Below, in pieces: positions 23,733-33,265 of a stretch of 64,000 bases of DNA. Within the stretch, counting starts at the first letter, position 1. Each line of letters begins with the position of its first letter. The DNA lies in assembly GCF_002915595.1 (NCBI RefSeq), contig NZ_PQGG01000019.1:1-64000 (forward strand), in the 5' to 3' direction. This stretch comes from Zhongshania marina. GTDB taxonomy: Bacteria > Pseudomonadota > Gammaproteobacteria > Pseudomonadales > Spongiibacteraceae. The position numbers and the translations under genes are program-made. The notes under the pieces were generated by a model, which had not been told where the DNA came from, did no database searches, and saw only the letters and a list, made by a program, of their open reading frames with translations.

Positions 23733-24382
23733 GACGCTTTACCTGACGAGGAATCTTTGATTTGCACTTCGCCATGCATGGCATTGATCAATTTGATGGC
23801 GTCTTGTTCCATGGTGACAACAATTTCGTCAATTCGGCGCAAAAAATACCGGTGCATAACAAGCGCTGGAATGGCTACACATAGACCAGAAGCCGTTGTA
23901 ATCAATGCCTCAGAGATCCCTCCAGCTAACACCCCCGCATTGCCGGTGCCCTGCACCATAATCTCGGTAAATACGCGGATCATACCAAGCACCGTGCCAA
24001 GTAGTCCGAGTAAAGGCGCCACCGCTGCGATAGTGCCAAGGGCATTTAGATAGCGCTCTAAATCGTGAATAATATGCGAGGCGGTATCTTCGATACTCTC
24101 CTTCATGATCTCACGACCATGTTTCGCATTAGCCAAGCCCGCCGCCAAAATTCGCGCTAGGGGCGAACCGCGCCGCAATTCGCGCAATTTCTCGGCATCT
24201 AGCTGCTTATTTTGCAGCCAAGCCCAAACTTGATTAAGCAAGCCACGGGGCGCAACTTTATCGGGATTGAGTTTAAGGAAGCGTTCTACGCAGATTGCCA
24301 TCGCGATAATAGATGACATGATAATGGGCAGCATTAGCCAGCCGCCGGCTTTCACCAATTCCAGCACATTCAGTCCCTTCAA
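23729..24382 (-). CDS. exbB: ExbB/TolQ/MotA-family proton channel protein
   Basis: A 217-aa inner-membrane protein with three transmembrane segments: residues ~12-32 (GGWLMLPIIMSSIIAMAICV), ~115-140 (LGTIAAVAPLLGLLGTVLGM) and ~160-180 (ISEALITTASGLCVAIPALV). The last two carry the conserved Pro/Gly/Thr-rich pore motif of the family. With the overlapping ExbD it forms a stator complex. It is the first gene of the minus-strand exbB-exbD-msbA-lpxK run; comEC upstream is separated by 49 nt. Confidence 0.95.
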   Translation of the reverse strand: MKGLNVLELVKAGGWLMLPIIMSSIIAMAICVERFLKLNPDKVAPRGLLNQVWAWLQNKQLDAEKLRELRRGSPLARILAAGLANAKHGREIMKESIEDTASHIIHDLERYLNALGTIAAVAPLLGLLGTVLGMIRVFTEIMVQGTGNAGVLAGGISEALITTASGLCVAIPALVMHRYFLRRIDEIVVTMEQDAIKLINAMHGEVQIKDSSSGKAS

Positions 24383-24431
24383 TTTTTATGTGGGAGCATT
24401 ATACGTAGGGAATGCTAGGGTAAGAAGCGAA

Positions 24432-26789
24432 TCAGCGCTCGGAATGCAAATTGCTGCAGATTTCATCAGTATTATCCGAGAATTTACGCTCATTTTGCCA
24501 ATAATAGCGCCGACCTCCCCATATTTTTTCTACTCTAAGCCCCTCTGCCGTCGCATGAAACTGAATGCTACCGTGTTTGGCCGTACTCCAGCAGCGCGAG
24601 GCAATATTATCGTATCGTCGCAATACCTTGAGCGCCGGATGGCCATAGTGATTATTCATTCCCGCCGAAAACACAACCTGCTGTGGCGATACCGCTTGAA
24701 TAAACTCAGCACTAGACGAGGTATTACTGCCGTGATGTGGCGCTATCAGCAATGCTGCGCGCAAATCCCGCCCTTCGGCGAGTAACTCGCGCTCTATGTC
24801 CGTCTCAATGTCTCCACTTAGCAATACCGAACTCCCGCCAGCGCGAATCCGTAATACACAGGAGGCATTATTGCCGCCATGCCCTCCCTTCTCAGGCATA
24901 AGAAATTCAAATTGAACGGCATCCCACTCCCAGCGATAGGAGTCCTTGCAATATATTGACGGAAGCTCAACACGTTCTAAAGCCTCCCCCAATACTAGCT
25001 GCCCTACCTTTATCTCTTTTAATAGCGCGGGCGCAGCGCCAGCGTGATCTTTATCTGCGTGACTAATAACCAACATTGCCAGCTCATCGATGCCAAAGCT
25101 GCGCAACGCCGGTATAACCACCGCATCAGCGCTATTAAATCCGCTGCTAAAATCAGGGCCAACATCATACAACAGTGCCTTGGAATGGGTTTGTACCAAC
25201 ACCGCCAAACCCTGCCCGACATCTAGCACCGTTACCCACGCAGAGCCGTGCTTAGGCCTAGGCGATGGTGAAAGCATAATTGCCAGCAACGGTATCAACG
25301 CCAAATACTTAGCTGGCACCCCGCGCGGCAGCATCAGCACTAAAATTGATACACTCGCGAAGAAAAAAGCCAAATAGGAGCTAGGAATAATAAATTGCGG
25401 AAATAGCTCTGCAGCCCAAGTAAGGCCGTGCAATAACACTTCCAGCAAGCAATCTGCAGCGCGCCAACTATGCTCCGCTAACGGTGGCGCAAGGCCTAGC
25501 AACAATAAGCCGCAAAACAGCAGTGGTAACACGAGCAATGTGACGAGTGGAATCGCTATCAAATTCACGGGGAAACTAATAAGACTTAAGCCGTAACCCC
25601 ACATCATCAGCAGTGGGATCAAACCTAATAACACCACCCACTGAGATTGAAAAATGCTCCGCAAAAGGCCTCCCGATCGCCGGCCCTGAAATGCGAATAA
25701 CAAGACAGCAACTGCGGCAAATGAGAGTGAGAAACCCGCCCTATGTGGCGCTATTGGGTCGACTAGCAAGACCAATAACATAGCCGTTACGTAGGCTTGC
25801 CATATCGAAATATTTCGCCGTAGACAAAACGCCAGCAGCGCCACCGCAGCCATGATTAAAGCCCGCTGGGTCGGCACAGAGAAACCCGCCAAAGCGGAAT
25901 AAGCCAGTGCAAATACCAAAGCAACGCCTGCACCGACAAACAAGCTGTTTACACGGGGTATTAATAAGCCAATACCTCGCGCAATTAAAAACCCCCACGC
26001 CAGCACAATACCAATGTGCATACCCGAAATAGCCATAAGGTGGCTGGTGCCGGTACGCGAAAATACCTGCCATTGCTGGCGATCAATGCCACTGCGATCT
26101 GCATACAGCAAGGCTGCCATAATATGGCCGTGCTGGTAATGAGTAAGTTTGTTTCCAAGGCTCGCAATCACGCCCTGACGAAGACTATTAAAAGAAAAGC
26201 CGCTGCGATGACTGAGATACACTACCTGCTCAGGATGCAATACATAGCCGCTAGCGGAATACCCATTGGCAAACATCCAGCGACCATAATCAAAAGCAGC
26301 CGGTGATTGATAGCCGTGTGGCCGGCGCAAACGTATCGCCCCTTTTAATACTTGCCCCTGCTGTGGCGGCGAATCCGCATACCAGTTTAATTGCACCCGC
26401 CGCCTATCCAGCAATGGCTGGGACGAATCACAATAGCTGTCTTGTATATCCTCTTTACAGCTAAGCTCAGTTAGCATTGCGTCAAAACGGTAATAGCGAC
26501 TAAAGCCAAGGCGCTCCTCTGGAATGTTCAACACCTTAATATTTGCGACAAAATCACTCCCGCTCAGATGCGCTGGTAGGAGCAAAGCCACCCGCCAATG
26601 TCCGTACAATCCGGCATAGCAAAACGCGAGAACAAACGCCAAGATCACTCGACTACGGGAAGAGCGACTGTGTAGCTGAAATATGGAAGCCAGCCCCAGC
26701 ATGGCAAGCAGCAAGCTATAGCTAGGTAAAATAGGCGCGAAGGCAATCGCAAAAATTCCGACTATCGCTGCCGTCATCCATGACAACAT
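24432..26789 (-). CDS. comEC: DNA internalization competence protein ComEC/Rec2
   Basis: A 785-aa inner-membrane channel for single-stranded DNA uptake in natural transformation. The N-terminal membrane segments and an OB-fold/DUF4131 region precede the Competence core (FSRTGTSHLMAISGMHIGIV, residues ~225-244). The core spans several more helices. The C-terminal metallo-beta-lactamase-like domain contains TVLDVGQGLAVLVQ, ISHADKDHAGAAPALL (the HxDxDH nuclease motif) and APHHGSNTSSS. All domains of full-length ComEC are present. Other competence genes are not in this window. Confidence 0.96.
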   Translation of the reverse strand: MLSWMTAAIVGIFAIAFAPILPSYSLLLAMLGLASIFQLHSRSSRSRVILAFVLAFCYAGLYGHWRVALLLPAHLSGSDFVANIKVLNIPEERLGFSRYYRFDAMLTELSCKEDIQDSYCDSSQPLLDRRRVQLNWYADSPPQQGQVLKGAIRLRRPHGYQSPAAFDYGRWMFANGYSASGYVLHPEQVVYLSHRSGFSFNSLRQGVIASLGNKLTHYQHGHIMAALLYADRSGIDRQQWQVFSRTGTSHLMAISGMHIGIVLAWGFLIARGIGLLIPRVNSLFVGAGVALVFALAYSALAGFSVPTQRALIMAAVALLAFCLRRNISIWQAYVTAMLLVLLVDPIAPHRAGFSLSFAAVAVLLFAFQGRRSGGLLRSIFQSQWVVLLGLIPLLMMWGYGLSLISFPVNLIAIPLVTLLVLPLLFCGLLLLGLAPPLAEHSWRAADCLLEVLLHGLTWAAELFPQFIIPSSYLAFFFASVSILVLMLPRGVPAKYLALIPLLAIMLSPSPRPKHGSAWVTVLDVGQGLAVLVQTHSKALLYDVGPDFSSGFNSADAVVIPALRSFGIDELAMLVISHADKDHAGAAPALLKEIKVGQLVLGEALERVELPSIYCKDSYRWEWDAVQFEFLMPEKGGHGGNNASCVLRIRAGGSSVLLSGDIETDIERELLAEGRDLRAALLIAPHHGSNTSSSAEFIQAVSPQQVVFSAGMNNHYGHPALKVLRRYDNIASRCWSTAKHGSIQFHATAEGLRVEKIWGGRRYYWQNERKFSDNTDEICSNLHSER

Positions 26790-26895
26790 GCTGGAGTACC
26801 CCAGTAGAACCGTGCATAATGGCCGCCGCCCGTATATTACCGGTCTGCGGCTCGGTAGTTTTTATCTGTCACAATCGTAAATTAGAATTGAGCGG

Positions 26896-27420
26896 ATGGC
26901 TCGTAAACTATTTAAACGTTGGCTACCAACGCCCGAAAAAATGCGCGAGCACCCCTCGGTTCGTGTTTTTGGCAGCCTGCTGCATGACCCAAATCTCTGG
27001 CATTTAAATCGACGCTCGGTCACCGTGGCGTTTTTCCTCGGCCTGTTCATTGCATTTGTGCCAATCCCGACCCAAATGCTACTCGCGGCCCTCGCAGCCA
27101 TTATATGCCGCGCTAATCTACCTATTTCGGTGATGCTGGTGTGGATTACGAACCCAGTCACCATGCCCGCCATCTTTTACTTTACCTATAAACTGGGTGC
27201 GATGGTGATGGGGATCCCCCCCAATTCATTCCATTTTGAACTATCGTGGACCTGGCTCGCAGAAGAATTCACCTATCTCTGGAGACCACTGGTACTCGGT
27301 TGTTTCCTAACTGGCTTGCTTTCAGGTCTCGTCGGTGCGGCAAGCATTCACGTGTTATGGCGTGTACATGTGGTACGGCGCTGGCGCAAACGCCAAGAAT
27401 CCCGTCGAAATAAGCTCTAA
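26896..27420 (+). CDS. DUF2062 inner-membrane protein
   Basis: A 174-aa protein of the DUF2062 family. After a basic amphipathic N-terminus (RKLFKRWLPTPEKMREHPSV) it has the family's membrane core: VTVAFFLGLFIAFVPIPTQM, LLAALAAIICRANLPISVML and VWITNPVTMPAIFYFTYKLG. A final helix (VLGCFLTGLLSGLVGAASIH) precedes a basic tail (RRWRKRQESRRNK). The function is unknown. It is divergent from comEC and stops 27 nt before the convergent lolE stop. Confidence 0.93.
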   Translation: MARKLFKRWLPTPEKMREHPSVRVFGSLLHDPNLWHLNRRSVTVAFFLGLFIAFVPIPTQMLLAALAAIICRANLPISVMLVWITNPVTMPAIFYFTYKLGAMVMGIPPNSFHFELSWTWLAEEFTYLWRPLVLGCFLTGLLSGLVGAASIHVLWRVHVVRRWRKRQESRRNKL

Positions 27421-27446
27421 GTCCCCGACCCGAGCAAGCCCCACTT

Positions 27447-28667
27447 TTAACTGCTACGTAACGCCTCCGCCGGTGCCATTCGCGAAGCCCGCCATGCAGG
27501 GTAAATAGTCGCCAATAAGCTCATTGTGTAAGCCGTTGCACACACCATGGCAACGTCAGGCATCCGCACATCAGACGGCAAATAATTTATGGGGTATACA
27601 TCGCTCTGCAGCACTTTTAATCCGAACAAGCTCTCTACGCCGGCAACCAAATCACTCACGCCCAACGCTAGCAGAACACCCACTACACCGCCTGCAGCAG
27701 CGCCTACCGCACCAATTACCGCACCGTAGATTAAAAAGATACGCAAAATATCACCCTGACTTGCGCCTTGGCTGCGTAAAATTCCGATGTCAGCGCGCTT
27801 ATCATTTACCACCATAACTAGGGTCGACACCACATTAAAAACCGCTACCGCTACCACTGCGAGCAACATAATTACCACCAGCTTCCGCGACATCTGAATG
27901 GCGTGATACATATTGCCGAATTGCTGAGTCCAATCTTTTAAAAGGTAATCGCGACCGTGCACCGAGGCCAGTTCCCAGGCAATTTGCGGGGAGGCAAACA
28001 CATCATCAACTGAAACCCGCAAGGACACCGGCGGCGCCTCGCTAAACAAGGCGCGCGCCTGCTCAATATGCATTAGTATAAGTTGTTGATCTAATTCCGT
28101 CCCCGTCGCCACTACCGCCGCCACCGTCATTTGCACAAAACGTACATTTTGACGGCCTTCTGCCTGTGTAACACCCAAGGTAACGCGGTCAGCGACATCA
28201 ACTTTAAGTCTATCTGCCAAAGCCTTGCCGAGAATCAAACCCGCAACATCGGGCTGTAAACTACCTAAATCTACATATTCTTGAATTCGTGATACCCGCT
28301 TTTCAGCAGCGGGATCTACGCCATAAAAAATGCTGGGCTCAACTGCACCGCCTTTTATGAGCATGGCATTGCCCTGTACAAACGGTGCCGTTGCCACCAC
28401 TCGCGAATGTGTTTCAACATCTTTCTGCAATTGCTGCCAATCGATTTCTTGCATTGACCACGGTTGCAAAGTGATGTGCGGCACTAAGGCTAAAATACGA
28501 TTGCGCATTTCGCGGTCAAAGCCGTTCATGACGGATAGCACCACCACAAGCAAGGCCACGCCAAGAATCAAGCCGATCATCGACAAACGCGATAAAAAGG
28601 ATACCAGCTGATTTCCGGAACGGTCGGCGCTATAACGAAAACCGATAAAGGTGACCAAAGAGCGCAT
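27447..28667 (-). CDS. lolE: Lipoprotein-releasing system transmembrane subunit LolE/LolC type
   Basis: A 406-aa permease of the LolCDE complex that extracts outer-membrane lipoproteins from the inner membrane to LolA. The N-terminal helix region (MIGLILGVALLVVVLSVMNG), a large periplasmic domain and three C-terminal helices (VVIMLLAVVAVAVFNVVSTL; FLIYGAVIGAVGAAAGGVVG; MVCATAYTMSLLATIYPAWR) match the MacB/FtsX fold. As third gene after lolC and lolD it is called LolE; C and E paralogues are hard to separate by eye. The start overlaps the lolD stop (TAATG). Confidence 0.93.
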   Translation of the reverse strand: MRSLVTFIGFRYSADRSGNQLVSFLSRLSMIGLILGVALLVVVLSVMNGFDREMRNRILALVPHITLQPWSMQEIDWQQLQKDVETHSRVVATAPFVQGNAMLIKGGAVEPSIFYGVDPAAEKRVSRIQEYVDLGSLQPDVAGLILGKALADRLKVDVADRVTLGVTQAEGRQNVRFVQMTVAAVVATGTELDQQLILMHIEQARALFSEAPPVSLRVSVDDVFASPQIAWELASVHGRDYLLKDWTQQFGNMYHAIQMSRKLVVIMLLAVVAVAVFNVVSTLVMVVNDKRADIGILRSQGASQGDILRIFLIYGAVIGAVGAAAGGVVGVLLALGVSDLVAGVESLFGLKVLQSDVYPINYLPSDVRMPDVAMVCATAYTMSLLATIYPAWRASRMAPAEALRSS

Positions 28668-29383
28668 TAGGCCGTGGCCTCAAATAAGCTGCCGTCTTGA
28701 ATATTCAACACCCTATCCATTCGATTCGCTAAATGTAAATCGTGAGTCACAATAACCAAACTAATCGCCAATTCTTTATTTAGCTCTAGTAATAATTCTT
28801 GCACTGCCTCGGCATTGTCACCGTCGAGATTCCCCGTCGGCTCATCTAGCAGCACACAGGCGGGTTCATTAACTAAAGCCCGGGCAATGGCCACTCGCTG
28901 CCGCTCACCACCTGAGAGTTGTGCAGGACGGTGTTTTAGGCGATGACCCAAGCCAACTCGATCTAGTAAATTCGATGCTCTCTCAAATGCATCTGAGCGC
29001 TTTGTGCCGGCAATTAACATGGGCATTGCCGCATTTTCTAGGGCAGAAAACTCATTCAGCAGATGGTGGAATTGGTAAACAAAACCCAACTCCTGATTAC
29101 GTAAGCGGCTGCGGTCGCGGTCACTCATTGCCGCAATATTTTTTCCCCGCACAAAAACGCTACCCTGTGAGGGTACGTCCAGCCCGCCTAACATATGCAG
29201 CAAAGTTGTTTTACCCGCGCCAGATGGCCCAACAATTGAAATGCGCTCACCGCTGCCAATATCGACATTAATATCGTGCAAAATAGTGAGTTGCTCCGAG
29301 CCTTGAATATAAAACTTCTTCAAGCTTCGACATGCCAGCACAGAATCGCTGGGAACATCCTCTGACAGAACAGCATTAGACAT
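28667..29383 (-). CDS. lolD: Lipoprotein-releasing system ATPase LolD
   Basis: A 238-aa cytoplasmic ATPase that powers LolCE. Walker A is GPSGAGKTTLLHMLGGLD (~53-70), then the Q-loop segment LGFVYQFHHLLNEFSALEN, signature LSGGERQRVAIARALVNEP, Walker B CVLLDEPTGNLDG and the switch His in VTHDLHLA. It lies between lolC and lolE, overlapping the latter by one base. Confidence 0.96.
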   Translation of the reverse strand: MSNAVLSEDVPSDSVLACRSLKKFYIQGSEQLTILHDINVDIGSGERISIVGPSGAGKTTLLHMLGGLDVPSQGSVFVRGKNIAAMSDRDRSRLRNQELGFVYQFHHLLNEFSALENAAMPMLIAGTKRSDAFERASNLLDRVGLGHRLKHRPAQLSGGERQRVAIARALVNEPACVLLDEPTGNLDGDNAEAVQELLLELNKELAISLVIVTHDLHLANRMDRVLNIQDGSLFEATA

Positions 29384-29397
29384 AGTAAAAATACTCT

Positions 29398-30645
29398 TTA
29401 TTCATAGCGCAGGGCCTCAGCAGGCTGCACGCGTGACGCCTGCCAGGCGGGGTACAGCGTAGCCAGAAGACTTAATAACAAAGCGAAACCACTCACCACC
29501 GCGACATCTGACCATTTTAAATATGAGGGAAGATGAGTAATAAAATACACGTCGGGATTAAAAATTTGCATACCACTTAGCTGCTCTAGCCACGCCACCA
29601 CGTCGCCAACCTGTACCGCCAGCGGTACGCCGATAATCAAACCAAGAACCAAACCGATTATGCCCGTCGCCATACCATAGACCATAAAAATAGCCATTAT
29701 CGTGGCGGGGGTCGCCCCCATTGTTCTTAGCACAGCAATCGAACCCCGTTTGCCAGATACCGCCATACTAAGAATCGAGACAATGTTAAATGCCGCAATC
29801 AGTACGATAAATAACAACAGTAAACGCACCATTTGCTTTTCCATTTTTACAGCGTGAAAAAGACTGCCCTGGCTATCGCTCCACGTTACCGCAACACTGC
29901 CCTCGGGTAATTCGGCTGCCAAGGCGGGTAATAGCACTGGCGCGGCAAACATATCATCCAACTGAATACGCAAGCCCTCCACATCATCGCCCAATTGGTA
30001 AAGCCTCTGCGCATCTGCAATATGGATAAACGCGCTAGTTGCATCGAGCTGGGCACCAGCACTAAAAACACCGCTTACCCGAAACTGCTTTTCACGGGGA
30101 AATAAACCAAAGGGGGTCACCGTGACCTTGGGCAAAATCACGGTCAGGTCATCGCCGACATTCACGCCAAGTTGGCGGGCCAAAATATCGCCTAAAATTA
30201 TCTGATACTCTCCGGCATCATCACCAAGATAGCGCCCCGCCACCATATGCTCAGCAACCGCAGACACCTCCCGCTCCTGCTCGGGATCAATGCCGTATAG
30301 CGCAACGCCGCGCAGCCGCTTAAACGCAGATAGCATCGCTTTACCGCCGACATAGGGCGCAATCCCACTCACACCGCTGGTATTGCTGAGTTTATCCGCG
30401 TAGTCCCGCCAGCCAAGCAAGCGCTGCTGCGGCCCTTCAATATAGCCGTGGGGAACGACGGACAAAACCCGCTGTTGCAATTCACGTTCAAAGCCGTTCA
30501 TGACCGACATCACCACAATCAGCGAAACCGTGCCAATTAACATACCCAGCAAGGAAAACCACGACACCAGCGACAAAAAGCGGTCATTGCCAGATGCGCG
30601 ATGAAAATAGCGGATACCTATGCGTAGAAAAAGTGGAACTGCCAT
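29398..30645 (-). CDS. lolC: Lipoprotein-releasing system transmembrane subunit LolC type
   Basis: A 415-aa permease, first gene of lolCDE. It has the family N-terminus (FLSLVSWFSLLGMLIGTVSL then IVVMSVMNGFEREL), a periplasmic domain and three C-terminal transmembrane helices (LLLLFIVLIAAFNIVSILSM; MVYGMATGIIGLVLGLIIGV; VSGFALLLSLLATLYPAWQA). It pairs with LolE as a heterodimer and is thought to contact LolA. The operon start lies at 30645 with ~137 nt to the divergent aroG-type gene, where the promoters must lie. Confidence 0.93.
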   Translation of the reverse strand: MAVPLFLRIGIRYFHRASGNDRFLSLVSWFSLLGMLIGTVSLIVVMSVMNGFERELQQRVLSVVPHGYIEGPQQRLLGWRDYADKLSNTSGVSGIAPYVGGKAMLSAFKRLRGVALYGIDPEQEREVSAVAEHMVAGRYLGDDAGEYQIILGDILARQLGVNVGDDLTVILPKVTVTPFGLFPREKQFRVSGVFSAGAQLDATSAFIHIADAQRLYQLGDDVEGLRIQLDDMFAAPVLLPALAAELPEGSVAVTWSDSQGSLFHAVKMEKQMVRLLLLFIVLIAAFNIVSILSMAVSGKRGSIAVLRTMGATPATIMAIFMVYGMATGIIGLVLGLIIGVPLAVQVGDVVAWLEQLSGMQIFNPDVYFITHLPSYLKWSDVAVVSGFALLLSLLATLYPAWQASRVQPAEALRYE

Positions 30646-30782
30646 AGTGACGAGTACAAAAATCCAAGTTTGAAAACTGTGCCTATACTATCACTAGGCA
30701 CTAAATTATTGCGCTGCGTTACTGACAATTATTACGCTAGGGCAATACAGGTAAAGACAATGCAGATGAAGAGGACGTAAAG

Positions 30783-31892
30783 ATGCTGTTAATACTTCAC
30801 CCAAACATCAAAGACACTGACCCAGCCTATGTGAAAACCCTTGCCTATCTTGAGCAATTGTCGGGGGTCACGCTGAAACACCACCAAGTCAGCGGCCAGC
30901 AACAGCTTCTTCACGAGATCTACCTCCTCGGCAGCACCCATGCCCTGAGCGTAGATGAAATAGAAGCACTGCCAGCGGTCGAAAAAGTCATTCGCATCTC
31001 TGAGGAATACCGCATTCTCGGCCGTCACAAAGATTTACAGCGCAAAACTGGGTTTCACTATAAGGGCTTAAATTTCGACCAGGATTCCCTGCATATTTTT
31101 GCAGGGCTCTGCGCAGTAGATAACCCCAAACATGTTGAAGAAATGATGATAGCCCTAAAGGCCAATGGCCTAAATTGCACACGTATGGGAGCCTACAAGC
31201 CCCGCACCAACCCCTATGCATTCCAAGGCCACGGCAAAGACTGCCTACCGTGGGTATTTGATTTAGCGGGCAAATACGACATTAAAGTGATCGCGATGGA
31301 AGTCACCCACGAAAGCCATATGGAGGAAATCGATCAAGCCCTCAATGACGCCGGCAATCCCTGCGGCGTGATTATGCAGATTGGCACCAGAAACACCCAA
31401 AACTTTGAATTATTAAAAGCCATAGGCAAACAAAGCGAATACCCTGCCCTGCTCAAACGCGGCTTCGGCATTACCCTTAGTGAATCATTAAATGCCGCTG
31501 AATATCTCGCCAGCGCCGGAAATAGCCAAGTGATATTCTGCTTGCGGGGAATGAAAAGCGAATTTGGTGCCCCCCACCGCAATATGGTCGACTTCGCCCA
31601 AGTGCCCACCGTAAAACGCCTAACCAGAATGCCCGTATGTATCGACCCCTCACACTCAGTGGGCAGCCGCGATGTAGCGCCAGACGGCGTACTTGAACTC
31701 TGCCACGCTACCGCCCAAGGTGTCATGGCGGGCGCTAATATGGTCTTAGTAGACTTTCACCCTGCACCGCAAAAAGCATTGGTAGACGGCCCGCAGGCGC
31801 TTACCCTGAATGAATTGGATGTGTTTCTGAAGGATATGGAAATTGCGAGGAAGGCATATTTGGAGAGAGTAGCCGCATGGCGGAACGCTTGA
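30783..31892 (+). CDS. 3-deoxy-7-phosphoheptulonate synthase (DAHP synthase)
   Basis: A 369-aa enzyme condensing PEP and erythrose-4-phosphate, the entry step to aromatic amino acids. The catalytic barrel has RMGAYKPRTNPYAFQG (PEP/metal site), VIMQIGTRNTQNFELL, FCLRGMKSEFGAPHRN and CIDPSHSVGSR. About 90 residues precede the barrel (LLILHPNIKDTDP...), resembling the ferredoxin-like regulatory domain of type I-beta DAHP synthases and not the E. coli AroF/G/H N-terminus. It is divergent from lolC, and an inverted repeat follows the stop. Confidence 0.9.
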   Translation: MLLILHPNIKDTDPAYVKTLAYLEQLSGVTLKHHQVSGQQQLLHEIYLLGSTHALSVDEIEALPAVEKVIRISEEYRILGRHKDLQRKTGFHYKGLNFDQDSLHIFAGLCAVDNPKHVEEMMIALKANGLNCTRMGAYKPRTNPYAFQGHGKDCLPWVFDLAGKYDIKVIAMEVTHESHMEEIDQALNDAGNPCGVIMQIGTRNTQNFELLKAIGKQSEYPALLKRGFGITLSESLNAAEYLASAGNSQVIFCLRGMKSEFGAPHRNMVDFAQVPTVKRLTRMPVCIDPSHSVGSRDVAPDGVLELCHATAQGVMAGANMVLVDFHPAPQKALVDGPQALTLNELDVFLKDMEIARKAYLERVAAWRNA

Positions 31893-31981
31893 CGGAAAAC
31901 GGGAGATGCTTTTATTCGGTACGCTCACCGCTCAAAGACGAACGCCTGTCTTTGCTTAGCGTCTATCATCTTCCGTCAAGC
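31887..31981. terminator. Long imperfect hairpin after the DAHP synthase gene
   Basis: GCTTGACGGAA at 31887-31897 pairs with TTCCGTCAAGC at 31971-31981, and an inner AGATG/CATCT extends the stem. The left arm includes the DAHP synthase stop codon. There is no T-run, so it may protect or process 3' ends between the convergent DAHP synthase and nqrM genes, and need not terminate by itself. Confidence 0.35.
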
Positions 31982-31992
31982 ATTAAGCGATT

Positions 31993-32226
31993 TCAGCTTG
32001 CGTCGTAAAACTCAGTCTTAGACGCCGCTTGCTTAGCCTTATCATTTTCTTCTGCACATTTATTAGGATCATTACCGCATAAATCACAGACATAATTAGG
32101 ATCACTGAGAGCAGCACCCACACCGCCGCAGGAACCTGCAATGGGTTTGCGGCCCATGAGCACGCCTATTGACATGGCGGCGACGATTAAAAGCATGACA
32201 ATTATCGCTGCAAAAATAGTGGCCAT
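31993..32226 (-). CDS. nqrM: Na+-NQR maturation factor NqrM
   Basis: A 77-aa membrane-anchored protein (DUF539) needed to insert the iron centre between NqrD and NqrE. The N-terminal helix (MATIFAAIIVMLLIVAAMSI) is followed by GSCGGVGAAL and YVCDLCGNDPNKC, giving the conserved four cysteines. ATG 32226 is used; an upstream frame extension would run into apbE. It is the last gene of the nqr-apbE-nqrM unit. Confidence 0.95.
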   Translation of the reverse strand: MATIFAAIIVMLLIVAAMSIGVLMGRKPIAGSCGGVGAALSDPNYVCDLCGNDPNKCAEENDKAKQAASKTEFYDAS

Positions 32227-32227
32227 C

Positions 32228-33265
32228 TTATTTCTCCTGTTCCAGATACGGTGCAAAAGACGAGCTATAACGGCTACTAAAACCGTTTTCGGTCTTCTCT
32301 ATTAGGTAAACTGGAATATCTAATTGTTCCGCAAGTTCGATAGTTTTATCACCACCGAGTACAGAGAAAGCGGTTGCCATCGCATCAGCAAATGCGCAGG
32401 AAGGATCAAGTACCGTGACCGACGCAAGATTATGAGTGATAGGCCTACCGGTACGTGGATCAATGGTGTGGGAATAGCGCACCCCATTTTCTTCAAAGTA
32501 GTTGCGATAATCACCCGAGGTCGCCACACCGATATTTCCGAGCAAAATGGGCGTCGTTTTATCCACCTCTAAATCAGGGCTTTCAACACCTATACGCCAT
32601 TGATCTCCCCGAGGACTTAGACCGGCGACCCGCATCTCACCACCAATCTCGACTAAATAATCAGTGCTACCCAAGGATTCAAGCCACAGCGCAACCGCGT
32701 CTACCCCATAGCCTTTCGCGATAGCCGAAAGATCAATACGCAGCGGCGCGCCTTTCTTTATTTTATGGTCTGCCATATCGAGCTCGATACGGTCAAAACC
32801 AACTTCTTCTAAGGCTTTATTCAGGGCCTCCTCGCTAGGTTTGCCCTCATGTTTCTCTGGCCCGAAACCCCACAAATCTACCAGCGGCCCAACCGTGACA
32901 TCAAATGCACCATTGCTCAGCCAACTCACCTCAACCGCCATGACTAAAATATCAAACAACATTGGCGTGAGCTGACGCCATTCGCCCGCCGGCATTGTGT
33001 TTAATTGGCTAAGCTCAGAATTGGAAATATAAGTGGAGGCAATTTGATTAAATGCAGCAAGACGCTTGTCTAACGCTTCTTTTAAAGATTGCTCAGTCCA
33101 CTCCCCCGCGGGGTTGCGAACCGTGATGTGATAGGTCGTGCCCATTGTCATGCCGCTAAGACGCAAAAATTCCTGCGGCGCGGGAGAACAGCCACTCAAA
33201 AACAATAAAAGCAGCACTAAGGCTGCTTTTATATTGTGCTGAATAAACTTACCCACCGAAGTCAT
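32228..33265 (-). CDS. apbE: FAD:protein FMN transferase (lipoprotein)
   Basis: A 345-aa periplasmic lipoprotein that covalently attaches FMN to threonines of NqrB and NqrC. The signal peptide ends in a lipobox (FLSGCSP). The ApbE domain shows MGTTYHITV near the N-terminus, [35 protein letters not shown], the [13 protein letters not shown] strand and the metal-binding [14 protein letters not shown]...[15 protein letters not shown]. The start at 33265 lies inside the nqrF end. Close linkage to nqrA-F and nqrM shows its target. Confidence 0.95.
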   Translation of the reverse strand: MTSVGKFIQHNIKAALVLLLLFLSGCSPAPQEFLRLSGMTMGTTYHITVRNPAGEWTEQSLKEALDKRLAAFNQIASTYISNSELSQLNTMPAGEWRQLTPMLFDILVMAVEVSWLSNGAFDVTVGPLVDLWGFGPEKHEGKPSEEALNKALEEVGFDRIELDMADHKIKKGAPLRIDLSAIAKGYGVDAVALWLESLGSTDYLVEIGGEMRVAGLSPRGDQWRIGVESPDLEVDKTTPILLGNIGVATSGDYRNYFEENGVRYSHTIDPRTGRPITHNLASVTVLDPSCAFADAMATAFSVLGGDKTIELAEQLDIPVYLIEKTENGFSSRYSSSFAPYLEQEK